From: Candidatus Thermokryptus mobilis
GTDB taxonomy: Bacteria; Bacteroidota; Ignavibacteria; Kryptoniales; Kryptoniaceae
NCBI RefSeq assembly: GCF_900070205.1
Contig: NZ_FAOO01000002.1
Location: 62,001-126,000, forward strand
DNA: 64,000 nt
Direction of reading: 5' to 3'
Part shown: positions 27,272 through 36,926 of the stretch, piece by piece
How the letters are laid out: every line of letters starts with the position of its first letter
Position numbering within the stretch: the stretch's first letter is position 1
Notes under the pieces: model-generated
Database searches by the model: none
Seen by the model: only the letters and a program-made list of their open reading frames with translations
Told to the model about the DNA's origin: nothing
Program-made: the position numbers and the translations under genes

Positions 27272-28163
27272 GTTCCTTAACTTTAATCTGGTTTAATGCT
27301 GCTTGTAATGTATTTTTCATCAACATTGCGATAGTCATCGGACCAACTCCACCCGGGACCGGAGTTATAGCACCGGCGACTTCAAAAGCAGATTCAAAAT
27401 GGACATCGCCGACGATCCTATAACCTTTCTCAACATTTGGGTCATCAATTCTATTGACACCAACATCAATCACAACAGCGCCCGGTTTTATCATATCCCC
27501 TTTTATAAATTCAGGTTTTCCCATCGCGACGATTAAAATATCCGCCTGACGCGTGAAATAAGCGATGTCTCTTGTTCCAGTGTGGCAAACTGTGACAGTC
27601 GCATTAGCCCAGTCCCTCTTCTGAAGAAGTATATTCGCTATCGGTTTTCCAACTATATTACTTCTTCCAACGACGACGACATGCTTTCCCGAAGGATTGA
27701 TATCACTCCTTTTTAAAAGCTCCTGTATCCCTGCAGGTGTACAAGGAAGATATGTGTCAAGTCCAATGACAAGTTTCCCGACATTTACAGGATGAAAACC
27801 GTCAACATCTTTTATCGGATCAATCGCTTGAAGTATTTTTTGTTCATCAATGTGCGAAGGTAAGGGAAGTTGAACGAGGATTCCGTGAATTTTTGAATCA
27901 TTGTTCAATGTCTTGATTTTTTCAATTAATTCATCCTCAGTTGTTTGAGCTGGCAACTTAATCGTCACGGAATAAAACCCGAGCTCTTCACAAGCTTTAC
28001 CTTTCATATTGACATAAACTTGCGAGGCGGGATTATCACCTACAAGTATAAAAGCAAGCCCGGGGACAATTCCTGTTTCGTTGAAAAGTGCTTCTTTTTT
28101 TTGTTTGACTTCTTTTTTGATCTCTTCAGAGATTTTCCTCCCATTGATTATTTGTGCTGGCAT
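27261..28163 (-). CDS. folD: Methylenetetrahydrofolate dehydrogenase/cyclohydrolase FolD
   Basis: A 300-residue FolD, interconverting 5,10-methylene-, methenyl- and 10-formyl-tetrahydrofolate with NADP in the cytoplasm. Signature segments: YVNMKGKACEELG (catalytic Lys region), LPLPSHID, PIKDVDGFHPVN, VVGRSNIVGKP of the Rossmann half, and PVPGGVGPMT at the C-terminus. Its first 38 nt overlap the end of the ymdB-like gene; the start (MPAQIINGRKI) is the right place for the family, so the overlap is real. Confidence 0.97.
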   Translation of the reverse strand: MPAQIINGRKISEEIKKEVKQKKEALFNETGIVPGLAFILVGDNPASQVYVNMKGKACEELGFYSVTIKLPAQTTEDELIEKIKTLNNDSKIHGILVQLPLPSHIDEQKILQAIDPIKDVDGFHPVNVGKLVIGLDTYLPCTPAGIQELLKRSDINPSGKHVVVVGRSNIVGKPIANILLQKRDWANATVTVCHTGTRDIAYFTRQADILIVAMGKPEFIKGDMIKPGAVVIDVGVNRIDDPNVEKGYRIVGDVHFESAFEVAGAITPVPGGVGPMTIAMLMKNTLQAALNQIKVKELAN

Positions 28164-28986
28164 TTTGAAGTGCCCCCTCGTTTATTGTTTTATTGAACTC
28201 GGGATAAATCACACTTTCAATTTTAAGCGCCTTTCCTGTCTCAGCATCAATTGAGATTAAAACAGATGAAAATTTAACATCATTTTGAGCGACTTCATAC
28301 TTATGAGGCGTCTGGTAAAGAAATCTTAAAATTGAGCTTCTTTTCTCCATCCCGATAACAGAGTCATAAGGACCCGTCATTCCGATGTCGGTTATATAGG
28401 CGGTCCCACCTGGGAGAATTCTACCATCAGCTGTGGGGATATGTGTGTGCGTTCCAACGACTGCGCTCACCCTTCCATCAAGATACCAACCCATGGCCAT
28501 TTTTTCAGCGGTCGCATCAGCATGCATGTCAACGATGATAATTTTCGTCTCCTTTGAAATCTTAGCAAGCGCCATTTCAGCCGTTCTAAACGGACAATCA
28601 ATCGGATAAAGGAAAATCCGCCCTTGTAGATTTATAACAGCGATCTTAACATTTCTACTTGGCAGATTATACACGACATAACCCTTACCATATGTACCCT
28701 TTGGATAGTTAAGGGGTCGCAAGATATTTGGCTCATTTATCAAGTAATCCTTGACAAACTGCAATTTATCCCAAACATGATTTCCAGTTGTTATGACATT
28801 TACGCCCGCTTTAAAAAGACGCTGTGCTGTTTCTGGGGTTATACCTTTGCCATCAGCGACATTTTCACCATTGGCGATACAAAAATCAACATTATAAATC
28901 TTTTTGAAATTCGGCAAAAGCATTTCAACAATCCTCAACCCTGGTTCACCGACAATATCGCCGATAAAGAGAACATTTATTTCCAT
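28126..28986 (-). CDS. ymdB: YmdB-family metallophosphoesterase (TIGR00282)
   Basis: 286 residues of the TIGR00282 phosphoesterase family. Motifs: GDIVGEPG at 9-16, NGENVADG near 39, GNHVWD near 67 and GTHTHIPTADG near 180. Bacillus YmdB is a cyclic-nucleotide phosphodiesterase that affects biofilm versus motility choice; that role is only known in Firmicutes. This is the first gene of the minus-strand chain that runs through folD, lpxH, PBP1A and on to the aldo/keto reductase. Confidence 0.92.
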   Translation of the reverse strand: MEINVLFIGDIVGEPGLRIVEMLLPNFKKIYNVDFCIANGENVADGKGITPETAQRLFKAGVNVITTGNHVWDKLQFVKDYLINEPNILRPLNYPKGTYGKGYVVYNLPSRNVKIAVINLQGRIFLYPIDCPFRTAEMALAKISKETKIIIVDMHADATAEKMAMGWYLDGRVSAVVGTHTHIPTADGRILPGGTAYITDIGMTGPYDSVIGMEKRSSILRFLYQTPHKYEVAQNDVKFSSVLISIDAETGKALKIESVIYPEFNKTINEGALQNASTNNQWEENL

Positions 28987-29120
28987 CGCGGGAAAGGCAT
29001 CGTTTTTTTATTTTTCAATAATATAGCAAAAGCACCGTTTAAATAAAAAACGAACCAGCGAGCTCACTTGTTTTTAAGGTCTATGTTTTTTAAATTTAAA
29101 CAAAAAATCCAACAGTAAAA
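28987..29120. promoter_or_regulatory. Divergent intergenic region between ymdB and miaB
   Basis: 134 AT-rich nt that must serve both long operons. No Shine-Dalgarno stands before either start. I see no promoter pair I would defend. Confidence 0.3.
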
Positions 29121-30485
29121 ATGGGCGAATCCAAGAGAATTTACATAGAGACATACGGATGCCAGATGAATTTAGCCGATTCCGAAATCGTGCTTGGTAT
29201 TATGAAAAAGCATGGCTATTCACTCACAGATGACATCTCAAAAGCAGATGTAATCCTCGTGAATACATGCAGTGTCCGTGAACACGCAGAGCAAAGAGTT
29301 ATAGGAAGATTGAGCTCCTTTTTGAGATATAAAAAGCGCAAGCCAGACCTTGTGATAGGGGTTCTCGGTTGCATGGCTGAGAGATTGAAAAAAAGATTAA
29401 TAGAGGAAGAAAACCTCGCTGATATAGTTGTAGGTCCAGATGAATACAGGAAACTTCCACAGCTTGTAAATGATGCTTTCGCAGGGCATAAGGGGATAGC
29501 AGTTAAATTATCAAAGGTTGAAACATACGACGATATCACACCGCTTAGAACCGAAGGCATAAGCGCATGGATAACTGTTATGAGAGGTTGCGATAAATTT
29601 TGCACATTTTGCGTAGTTCCATTCACCCGTGGAAGGGAAAGAAGCAGACCTCTTGATAGCATTGTAAAGGAAGTTGAAATGCTTTCATCCCAAGGTTATC
29701 GCGAGGTTACACTCCTTGGTCAAAATGTCAATTCATACCGCGATGGAAACTATGACTTCGCAGACCTTTTATCAGCGGTTGCTCAAGTTGACAGAAACAT
29801 GCGTATCAGATTTACAACTTCACACCCCAAAGACATGTCCAATAAATTGATACAAACCATAGCTGAACATCCGAACATATGCAACTACATTCATCTCCCA
29901 GTTCAATCTGGCTCAGATAGAATTCTTGAATTGATGAACAGAACCTATGATAGAAAACATTACCTTGAGCTCGTCAGGAAAATAAGGGAAACGATTCCTG
30001 GCGTTAGTTTGTCTACGGATATAATTGCTGGTTTCCCAACCGAAACGGAAGAGGACCACAAGATGACCTTGAGTTTGCTTGAAGAGGTCAGATTTGACGG
30101 CGCATTTATGTTCAAGTATTCACCAAGAGAGGGGACAAAAGCATATGCGATGGGTGACGATGTCCCGGATGAGGTTAAGGTCAGAAGATTGATGGAGATA
30201 ATTGAATTGCAACAGAAAATCTCCTATGAGATAAATCAGGGGTTGATCGGGAAAGAGGTTGAGGTCTTAGTTGAAGGAGAGAGCAAGCGTTCATCCGAGC
30301 AATGGATGGGAAGAACCGATACAAATAAAGTTGTCATATTCCCAAAGCATGAAAGCGTAAAACCGGGTGATTATGTCATAGTTCGCATAAACAAGGCAAA
30401 TTCAGCAACTTTGTTTGGAGATATAGTTAAAATTCTACATGAAAAAAACCTTTCTAAAAATAGCCTCGTTTCTTCTCTTAATTAA
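29121..30485 (+). CDS. miaB: tRNA-2-methylthio-N6-dimethylallyladenosine synthase MiaB
   Basis: A 454-residue methylthiotransferase that converts i6A37 of tRNAs reading UNN codons to ms2i6A. The N-terminal domain holds three cluster cysteines (Cys14 in YGCQMN, one in NTCSVREH, one in LGCMAER); the radical SAM motif is Cys157, Cys161, Cys164 (CDKFCTFC); a TRAM domain occupies about 375-440. The exact motif CTFCVVPFTRGRERSRP separates MiaB from MtaB and RimO. The last 47 nt overlap the SPOR gene. Confidence 0.95.
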   Translation: MGESKRIYIETYGCQMNLADSEIVLGIMKKHGYSLTDDISKADVILVNTCSVREHAEQRVIGRLSSFLRYKKRKPDLVIGVLGCMAERLKKRLIEEENLADIVVGPDEYRKLPQLVNDAFAGHKGIAVKLSKVETYDDITPLRTEGISAWITVMRGCDKFCTFCVVPFTRGRERSRPLDSIVKEVEMLSSQGYREVTLLGQNVNSYRDGNYDFADLLSAVAQVDRNMRIRFTTSHPKDMSNKLIQTIAEHPNICNYIHLPVQSGSDRILELMNRTYDRKHYLELVRKIRETIPGVSLSTDIIAGFPTETEEDHKMTLSLLEEVRFDGAFMFKYSPREGTKAYAMGDDVPDEVKVRRLMEIIELQQKISYEINQGLIGKEVEVLVEGESKRSSEQWMGRTDTNKVVIFPKHESVKPGDYVIVRINKANSATLFGDIVKILHEKNLSKNSLVSSLN

Positions 30486-31104
30486 TTTCACCTTTTCGCA
30501 AGATGTTGATATAAGCAGGTATCTTTATTTTCTGCGCATCGGGAATGTTGACAGTGTCAAAGTTGCCCTTGACAGTTTAAAAAAGTTATATCCAAACTCC
30601 CCTAATTTAAAATTCCTTGACGCCATCCTGAAAGAAAACGCAGAGGAAGCTGTAAAGATTTACTATGATATAGTTTTGAACCATCCCGAGGGTGAATACT
30701 CTGATGAAGCGCTCTTTAAAATTTTTCAATTTCACTATGCGAAAGGCGATTACGAACAAGCGAAACGAGAGCTTGAGCGTTTGAAGAAAACCTATCCCTC
30801 TTCCCCGTACGCTGGGATAAATGTAAAATTCCCATCCCTTGAGAGAACAACCACAGAGGTTAAATGTGCCTTTTCAATTCAAGTTGGGGCTTTCACAGAC
30901 AAAAGAAATGCTGAAAAGGAAAAAAGTTTTTTTGAAGAAAAGGGCTATAACGTTGAACTCCACACAAAGATAAAAGATGGGAAGTTATTCTACCTTGTCT
31001 GGGTTGGTTGTCTACAAGATAGAAAAGATGCCGAAAGGTTGAAAAAGGAGATAAGGGAAAAATTTGAAAGGGATGGTTTCATAATAAGTTCAGAAACAAG
31101 ATGA
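30439..31104 (+). CDS. Secreted TPR-like protein with C-terminal SPOR domain
   Basis: 221 residues: signal peptide (LKIASFLLLINFTFSQ), a TPR-like helical part (about 30-135, with GDYEQAKRELERLKKTYP) and a SPOR domain (about 145-221: FSIQVGAFTDKRNAE, LFYLVWVGCLQDRKDAE). SPOR domains bind denuded peptidoglycan at division sites, so the protein probably sits in the periplasm near septal wall. The start lies 47 nt inside miaB; the signal peptide begins exactly there, which makes it the likely start. Confidence 0.85.
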   Translation: MKKTFLKIASFLLLINFTFSQDVDISRYLYFLRIGNVDSVKVALDSLKKLYPNSPNLKFLDAILKENAEEAVKIYYDIVLNHPEGEYSDEALFKIFQFHYAKGDYEQAKRELERLKKTYPSSPYAGINVKFPSLERTTTEVKCAFSIQVGAFTDKRNAEKEKSFFEEKGYNVELHTKIKDGKLFYLVWVGCLQDRKDAERLKKEIREKFERDGFIISSETR

Positions 31105-31877
31105 AAATCACAATTTTCGGAAGCGCATCTGGAATACCTGAAAAAGGGAAAGCTCATTCATGCGTTGGTGTTGAAGTGGGAGAGAAGATGTTCCTCCTTG
31201 AAATTGGAGAAGGGGCTTCATCATCAATAGCGGGAGATGACCTTGACATTGAAAAAATAGAAAAGGTCTTCATATCCCATACTCACGCTGATCATTTCAT
31301 CGGTTTGCCGAGATTTTTACAATACTTAAAATGGCGTGGAAGAAAGAAAGATATTGAAATTTATCTCCCCGAGAAACACATTGATGCCGTTGAAAAGTTT
31401 TTGCCTTTTTTATACATTTTTAGAGAAAGGTTTGAATTTGAATACAAATTTCTTCCACTACCAAAAGATGAACTCATTTTGACCGAAAACTTAAAAATCA
31501 AACTTTTCCCGACATCTCATCTAAAAAAATACCGTAAGTATTCCGACATTTACGGCGTAGAAACAACATCATACGGATACCTCGTTGAAGAGGTTTTAAA
31601 CGATGGAATCGGAGTGAAGCGATTTCTATTCTCATCGGACATTGATTCGGTTGGCGAACTGAAAAATTTCATTGAAGGCGTTGACCTTCTTCTGATAGAA
31701 TGCGCACATATCGGGATTGAAGATATAATTGAGTTTGTCTCCGAATACAATGTTCCAAAGGTGATTTTGACGCATATCTCACCGGATAGAGATGTAAATT
31801 TCATGCTTGAATATGCGAGGGCTAAATTTGACCTTAATATAGAAGTCGCATTTGATGGAATGAAAATAGAGATTTAA
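31101..31877 (+). CDS. MBL-fold hydrolase, ribonuclease Z-like
   Basis: 258 residues of the metallo-beta-lactamase fold. The zinc-binding motif is HTHADH at 60-65, with further ligands likely in FPTSHL, LLFSSDID and LTHIS. It resembles RNase Z/ElaC, which trims tRNA 3' ends, but is shorter than typical RNase Z (about 300) and has no clear flexible-arm exosite, so it may be a related nuclease or phosphodiesterase. It overlaps the SPOR gene by 4 nt. Confidence 0.75.
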   Translation: MKITIFGSASGIPEKGKAHSCVGVEVGEKMFLLEIGEGASSSIAGDDLDIEKIEKVFISHTHADHFIGLPRFLQYLKWRGRKKDIEIYLPEKHIDAVEKFLPFLYIFRERFEFEYKFLPLPKDELILTENLKIKLFPTSHLKKYRKYSDIYGVETTSYGYLVEEVLNDGIGVKRFLFSSDIDSVGELKNFIEGVDLLLIECAHIGIEDIIEFVSEYNVPKVILTHISPDRDVNFMLEYARAKFDLNIEVAFDGMKIEI

Positions 31878-31884
31878 ATTCGCA

Positions 31885-33051
31885 ATGTCAAAAAGAGAAG
31901 AGATACAGGAAAAATACGGTATCTACGGCGAGTCACAAGCGATAAAGGAAATAATCGCAGTCATAGAGCAGGTTGCGCCAACGGATATAACCGTTTTGAT
32001 AACTGGTGAAAGTGGCGTTGGGAAAGAACTTGTCGCAAGGGCGATTCACGGTGAAAGTAAAAGGGCAAACGGTCCTTTTGTGATTGTAAATTCTGGAGCG
32101 ATACCAGAGGGGATACTTGAATCGGAGCTCTTTGGACATGAAAAAGGAGCCTTCACCGGGGCAATTGAAACGCGCAAGGGTTATTTTGAGATGGCTGACG
32201 GTGGAACAATTTTTCTTGACGAGATCGGGGATATGCCGATGACAACACAAGTAAAAATTTTAAGAGTGATTGAGACGGGCGAATTTATGAGAGTGGGTTC
32301 ATCTCAACTCAGAAAAGTTGATGTCAGAGTTATAACCGCAACGAATAAAAATCTTGAAGATGAGGTAAAAAGAGGTAATTTCAGAGAGGATTTGTATTAT
32401 CGTCTCAGAAGTGTCAATATCTACATCCCTCCTTTGCGTGAAAGAAGAGAGGATATACCTATTTTATTTGAAAAATTTGTTGCTGAATTTTGCCAAAAAA
32501 ATAAAGTCGCCTTCGCCGGTATAACAGACGATGCGATGCAAGTTCTGATAAGCTATCACTGGCCTGGGAATGTCAGAGAGTTAAAAAATTTTGTTGAAAG
32601 CATCCTCGTTCTTGAGAACGGGAAAATCGTTGACGCGAACATGGTTCGTAAATATCTGAAATACGACCTGTCCGGATTTGATTTTACGCGCAATTTACCT
32701 ATCAGATACGGGAAGACAAGTGAGCAAGCCGATAGAGAACTGATTTACCGAGCTTTAATTGACATTAAAGGTGACTTGATTGAAATAAAAAATTTACTTG
32801 ACAATCTTGCGACTTTCATTTCAAAACAGATAACATCACCGCTTGCTTTGCCTGAGGCAAAGGTTGACTTTAAAACTGGAACTGTAATAGAAAATTTTTC
32901 ACTTGTTGATATGGAAAAGCGTATGATACAGGCTGCATTAGAAAGGTTCAACTGGAACAAGCGTCTTGCTGCAAGGGCTTTAAAGATTAGCGAAAGAACA
33001 CTTTACAGGAAAATAAAGGAATATGGGCTGGAAAGGAAGCGTGAAAATTAA
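31885..33051 (+). CDS. Sigma-54-dependent transcriptional activator
   Basis: 388 residues. The AAA+ domain starts almost at the N-terminus: Walker A GESGVGKE at 41-48, the sigma-54-contacting GAFTGA at 88-93, Walker B FLDEIGD near 113, and arginine fingers further on. A Fis-type helix-turn-helix closes the protein (KRLAARALKISERTLYRKI). There is no receiver or sensor domain before the AAA+ part; instead a linker of about 70 residues lies between AAA+ and HTH. It activates promoters read by RpoN. It is followed by the lptE-like gene, overlapping by 11 nt, so it may regulate envelope genes. Confidence 0.93.
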   Translation: MSKREEIQEKYGIYGESQAIKEIIAVIEQVAPTDITVLITGESGVGKELVARAIHGESKRANGPFVIVNSGAIPEGILESELFGHEKGAFTGAIETRKGYFEMADGGTIFLDEIGDMPMTTQVKILRVIETGEFMRVGSSQLRKVDVRVITATNKNLEDEVKRGNFREDLYYRLRSVNIYIPPLRERREDIPILFEKFVAEFCQKNKVAFAGITDDAMQVLISYHWPGNVRELKNFVESILVLENGKIVDANMVRKYLKYDLSGFDFTRNLPIRYGKTSEQADRELIYRALIDIKGDLIEIKNLLDNLATFISKQITSPLALPEAKVDFKTGTVIENFSLVDMEKRMIQAALERFNWNKRLAARALKISERTLYRKIKEYGLERKREN

Positions 33052-33550
33052 ACTCGTTTTTATTATATTTGCAATTGCTTTTTCAAGTTGTAGATACTCG
33101 TTCACTGGGGCATCCGTTCCGCCCCATTTGAAAACCATAGCGATAACACTTTTTGACGACCAAAGCGGTTATGGTCGTGCAACCTTGAGAGAAGAATTGA
33201 CGGAAAAGTTGATTGAGAAATTCATCAAGGATAATACATTGAAAGTCGCTGATAGAAACACGGCTAATTCAATACTTGAAGGCGTTATCGTAAGTGTCCA
33301 AGATAACCCGGTTGTAGTCGGAACTGGTGAAAGAGTCAAAAAATCAAGGATAACGATAACTGTCAAGGTCAGCTATTACGATATGGTGAAAAGGACAAAA
33401 CTTTGGGAAAGGACTTTCTCAAACTGGGGCGAATACGAACTTGAAGGAGATACCCAGGCAAATTTACAATTTAGGATTCAAACGGCGATTCAAACGGCTA
33501 TAGATAAACTTTCTGAAGATATTTTACTTGCAACAGTTTCAAACTGGTAA
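33041..33550 (+). CDS. lptE: LptE-like LPS-assembly lipoprotein
   Basis: 169 residues with a lipoprotein signal (KIKLVFIIFAIAFSSC). The body matches the LptE family of Bacteroidota (PF04390): YSFTGASVPPHLKTIAI near the start and TARLREELTEK-like, LEGVIVSVQDNP segments. LptE plugs the LptD barrel and helps place LPS in the outer membrane. I chose the GTG at 33041, preceded by AAAGG, because it begins the signal sequence; the ATG 18 nt upstream adds MGWKGS, also possible. The LptD partner is not in this window. Confidence 0.82.
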   Translation: MKIKLVFIIFAIAFSSCRYSFTGASVPPHLKTIAITLFDDQSGYGRATLREELTEKLIEKFIKDNTLKVADRNTANSILEGVIVSVQDNPVVVGTGERVKKSRITITVKVSYYDMVKRTKLWERTFSNWGEYELEGDTQANLQFRIQTAIQTAIDKLSEDILLATVSNW

Positions 33551-33556
33551 AAAACA

Positions 33557-33562
33557 AAGGAG
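33557..33562 (+). promoter_or_regulatory. Shine-Dalgarno AAGGAG for the GT2 gene
   Basis: AAGGAG 6 nt before the ATG at 33569; it fixes that start. Confidence 0.8.
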
Positions 33563-33568
33563 ATCCCG

Positions 33569-35140
33569 ATGTTAGAGGACTTAATTCTGGTTATTTATTT
33601 CCTTTCAATTTTAGCCCTTTCAATTTTCGGAGCCCATGGATTTGTCCTCGTCTATTATTATTTAAGGATTAAAAAAGAGGAAGCGGAGGGGAAGAGGAAA
33701 AAATTAAAACCGAAGTTGCTTGAGGAACTTTTCGGCGATGAGAAAAACTTTCCAGCTGTCACAATTCAACTTCCAATTTATAATGAAGTTTATGTTGCAC
33801 CACGCCTTCTTGATGCAATAAGCAAGATAGATTACCCGAAGGAAAAAATGCAAATACAAGTCCTTGACGATTCAACCGATGAAACAGTTCAGGTCGTAGC
33901 TTTGAAAGTCATGGAGTTAAAGTCAAAAGGTTTTGATATTGAACATATCCGTCGGGGGACAAGAGAGGGTTTTAAAGCTGGAGCGTTAAAGTACGGGTTA
34001 AAATTTGCAAAGGGCGATTTCATCGCAATTTTTGACGCTGATTTCGTTCCGAATCCCGACTTTCTAAAGAAAACATTGCCTTATTTTTACCTTGATGGGA
34101 ACATCGGGATGGTTCAAACGAGGTGGGAGCATATAAATGAAAATTATTCGCTTCTAACCCAAGCTCAAGCTCTTGCTCTAAACGGTCACTTTATAATGGA
34201 ACAGTATGTAAGGAATGAAGTTGGATTTTTCATAACATTCAATGGAACTGGGGGAATTTGGCGAAAGGCGTGCATTGAAGATGCAGGAAATTGGGAAGGT
34301 GACACGCTCGCAGAAGATATGGATTTAAGCTACCGCGCTCAGTTAAAGAAATGGAAATTTATCTTCTTAAAAGATGTTGTTTCCCCAGCAGAACTACCCT
34401 CGGAGATAAACGCCCTGAAATCACAGCAATTTAGATGGACAAAAGGAGCAATTGAAGTCGGGCTTAAATATCTAAAGACAATTTGGAAGGAAAGTTTGCC
34501 TCTAAAAATTAAACTTGAAGCGACATTTCATTTAACGAACAACTTCGTCTTCCCATTTATCCTTTTGACCGCGCTTTTGAATCCAATCGTAGTTATGATC
34601 AAAGAAAGCGGAAATTACGACTGGTATTACTTTATCCTGGGAATTTTTGTCATACCATTTTTTGGACCATTTCTCATTTACACTCTCGCTCAAATGGAAA
34701 TTTATAAAGATTGGCGTGATAAGATAATCCTGTTTCCACTTTTTCTTGCTGGGAGTATGGGGCTTGCGGTCAACAATACAAGAGCTGTAATACTGGCATT
34801 GATCGGCAAAAAGACAGAATTTGTCAGGACACCAAAATATGGAATTAAAGAGGAAACAGAAAAATGGGAAAATAGAAAATATGTCGCTTCAAGGGTTGAG
34901 TGGGTCACATTTGTAGAGCTTTTCCTTGCTGGATATATGCTTGTGGCGATTATTTTAAGCGCTTACTATCTTGAACTTGCAGCTATACCTTTCCAAGCGA
35001 TGTTCTTCGCTGGGTTCTCATTTATCGGAGCTTTATCAATAAAGCATTCAAAGGTTTGGAACGAATATATCAGGAGGGTTTCGCTTGTGTGGAATATAAT
35101 CAGGGGGAAATTTGCTCTTCAAAGGTTTAGAGTAAGATAA
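33569..35140 (+). CDS. Membrane glycosyltransferase family 2, cellulose-synthase-like
   Basis: 523 residues. A helix at 1-30, a cytosolic GT-A domain, then about four membrane helices (330-480). The processive GT2 signature is complete: Asp100-Asp101 in LDDSTDE, DAD at 156-158, the catalytic Asp250 in AEDMD and QQFRW at 286-290. Such enzymes make beta-linked glucans, mannans or glucomannans, or glycosylate lipids; there is no PilZ domain, so no c-di-GMP link. Conserved relatives occur across Bacteroidota/Chlorobi. It lies after lptE. Confidence 0.9.
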   Translation: MLEDLILVIYFLSILALSIFGAHGFVLVYYYLRIKKEEAEGKRKKLKPKLLEELFGDEKNFPAVTIQLPIYNEVYVAPRLLDAISKIDYPKEKMQIQVLDDSTDETVQVVALKVMELKSKGFDIEHIRRGTREGFKAGALKYGLKFAKGDFIAIFDADFVPNPDFLKKTLPYFYLDGNIGMVQTRWEHINENYSLLTQAQALALNGHFIMEQYVRNEVGFFITFNGTGGIWRKACIEDAGNWEGDTLAEDMDLSYRAQLKKWKFIFLKDVVSPAELPSEINALKSQQFRWTKGAIEVGLKYLKTIWKESLPLKIKLEATFHLTNNFVFPFILLTALLNPIVVMIKESGNYDWYYFILGIFVIPFFGPFLIYTLAQMEIYKDWRDKIILFPLFLAGSMGLAVNNTRAVILALIGKKTEFVRTPKYGIKEETEKWENRKYVASRVEWVTFVELFLAGYMLVAIILSAYYLELAAIPFQAMFFAGFSFIGALSIKHSKVWNEYIRRVSLVWNIIRGKFALQRFRVR

Positions 35141-35229
35141 AGGGAAACGCCCGCCGTTTTTTAACTTGCTTTATTTTAACGGCTGGTTTAAATTTATTTG
35201 GCTTGCTTAAAAATTTTATAAAGGCTGAA

Positions 35230-36606
35230 ATGGCAAAGCAAAGGACTCATTTTGTCTGCCAAAACTGTGGCTACATTTCGCTAAAATGGATGGGGCGTTG
35301 CCCGGAATGTAACGAATGGAACACCATGGTTGAGGAAATAATAATGCCCGAGGATAAACTTCAAGAGCAGATTTCTCTTTTGAAACAGCCAGCAATAGCT
35401 CTTGACATTGAAAAAATTGACCTGAAAGAAGAAGAAAGGATAAAGACGGGGATAAATGAACTTGATAGAGTTTTGGGTGGCGGAATTGTCCCAGGGTCAG
35501 TTGTCCTTATAGCAGGAGACCCCGGGGTCGGCAAATCAACACTTATGACTCAAATAATCCCTGGACTGAAAGGGAAAAAAATACTTTATGTAACTGGTGA
35601 GGAATCAGCAAAACAACTTAAGCTTAGAACCGAAAGGTTGAACTTCCCGAAATCATTTCAATCAAAGAACTTCCTTGTCCTTGCCGAGACAAATTTAAAT
35701 CTTATTATAAATGTGATTGAGGAGGTAAATCCAGATGTAATCATCATTGATTCAATTCAGACAATGTATCGTCCGGAATTGGAGAGCGCACCCGGAAGCG
35801 TAAGCCAAGTCAGAGAATGTGCCTCTGTTTTAATGCAAATCGCTAAAAACACGGGTAAGTCAATTCTTCTCGTAGGTCATGTGACAAAAGACGGTCTAAT
35901 AGCTGGTCCAAAGGTTCTTGAACACATGGTTGATACGGTTCTTCAATTTGAAGGTGAAAGACATCAATCGTATAGGATTTTGAGAGCGATAAAAAATAGG
36001 TTTGGTTCAACGAATGAGATTGGGATATTTGAAATGACCACAGAGGGTTTGAAGGAGGTAAAGAACCCATCGGAAATTTTTCTATCCGAGAGGACATTTG
36101 GTGTTTCTGGTTCAGCTGTTGCGGCTTGCATTGAGGGCACAAGACCGCTTCTTGTTGAAGTTCAAGCACTTGTCACTCCAGCAAGCTATGGAACACCCCA
36201 AAGAACAGCAATTGGATTTGATTATCACAGATTATCGGTTCTGCTTGCGGTTCTTGAGAAGAAAATAGGCATACGACTTGGCGGACATGATGTCTTTATA
36301 AAGATCGTGGGCGGATTAAGAATTGAAGAACCCGGGATTGACCTTGGAATTGTGAGCTCCATTGTATCAAGCTTGAAAGATATACCCGTGGATTCTCAAT
36401 CGGTTGTCGTAGGTGAAGTTGGACTTGCTGGGGAAGTAAGGTCGGTAATTCAAATTGAAAAAAGAATTCAAGAGTCAGCAAAACTTGGTTTCAAAAAAAT
36501 TATTATACCGAAAAATAATACAAGGGGTTTGAAAATTGACGCCGAAATTGAAATAGTCGGAGTGAGAAAGGTTAATCAGGCACTTGAAGAACTTCTCGGA
36601 ATTTAA
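35230..36606 (+). CDS. radA: DNA repair protein RadA
   Basis: 458 residues: a C4 zinc finger (Cys10, 13, 24, 27), RecA-like ATPase with Walker A GDPGVGKST near 96-104, the RadA-specific KNRFG at 255-259, and a Lon-like C-terminal domain (inactive in RadA). It acts in branch migration of recombination intermediates. The ATG at 35230 (MAKQRTHF) is the canonical start; a codon nine residues upstream is possible but not conserved in the family. Confidence 0.96.
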   Translation: MAKQRTHFVCQNCGYISLKWMGRCPECNEWNTMVEEIIMPEDKLQEQISLLKQPAIALDIEKIDLKEEERIKTGINELDRVLGGGIVPGSVVLIAGDPGVGKSTLMTQIIPGLKGKKILYVTGEESAKQLKLRTERLNFPKSFQSKNFLVLAETNLNLIINVIEEVNPDVIIIDSIQTMYRPELESAPGSVSQVRECASVLMQIAKNTGKSILLVGHVTKDGLIAGPKVLEHMVDTVLQFEGERHQSYRILRAIKNRFGSTNEIGIFEMTTEGLKEVKNPSEIFLSERTFGVSGSAVAACIEGTRPLLVEVQALVTPASYGTPQRTAIGFDYHRLSVLLAVLEKKIGIRLGGHDVFIKIVGGLRIEEPGIDLGIVSSIVSSLKDIPVDSQSVVVGEVGLAGEVRSVIQIEKRIQESAKLGFKKIIIPKNNTRGLKIDAEIEIVGVRKVNQALEELLGI

Positions 36607-36623
36607 AACCAACGGGGATTAAA

Positions 36624-36926
36624 ATGAAAGAAGCACTCGGATTAATCGGTCTAATAGCTATCGTGATATGCTGGATACCGCAAACTTATGAATCAATAAA
36701 ACGCGGTTATACAACGATGAACCTTTATTTCCTCATAATTTACTTCATCGGCAGTTTATCACTCACCATTTATGCGATTGGAAATTTTGTATTTTTCACA
36801 TTGAATCTCCTTGCATCGGTCGGAAGCCTAATAAACCTTTATCTTAAATTTTTCCCGAGGTTAAAACTAAACCCAAATTTAAAAAGTGAAGATAGTTCTC
36901 GCCACGCGGAACAAAAACAAGGTTGA
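36624..36926 (+). CDS. Small PQ-loop (SemiSWEET-like) membrane protein
   Basis: 100 residues with three hydrophobic helices (about 4-22, 33-52, 56-78) and a PQ-loop motif in the first (CWIPQTYESIKRG). SemiSWEETs dimerise to carry small sugars; other PQ-loop proteins carry amino acids or sit near lipid A genes. A charged tail of about 20 residues follows, and its last 41 nt overlap rdgB. Confidence 0.75.
   Translation: MKEALGLIGLIAIVICWIPQTYESIKRGYTTMNLYFLIIYFIGSLSLTIYAIGNFVFFTLNLLASVGSLINLYLKFFPRLKLNPNLKSEDSSRHAEQKQG

Noticed and set aside
35141-35229. AAACG...CGTTTTTT hairpin before radA as a terminator
   Set aside because: Stem of only about 5 bp; too weak to claim.
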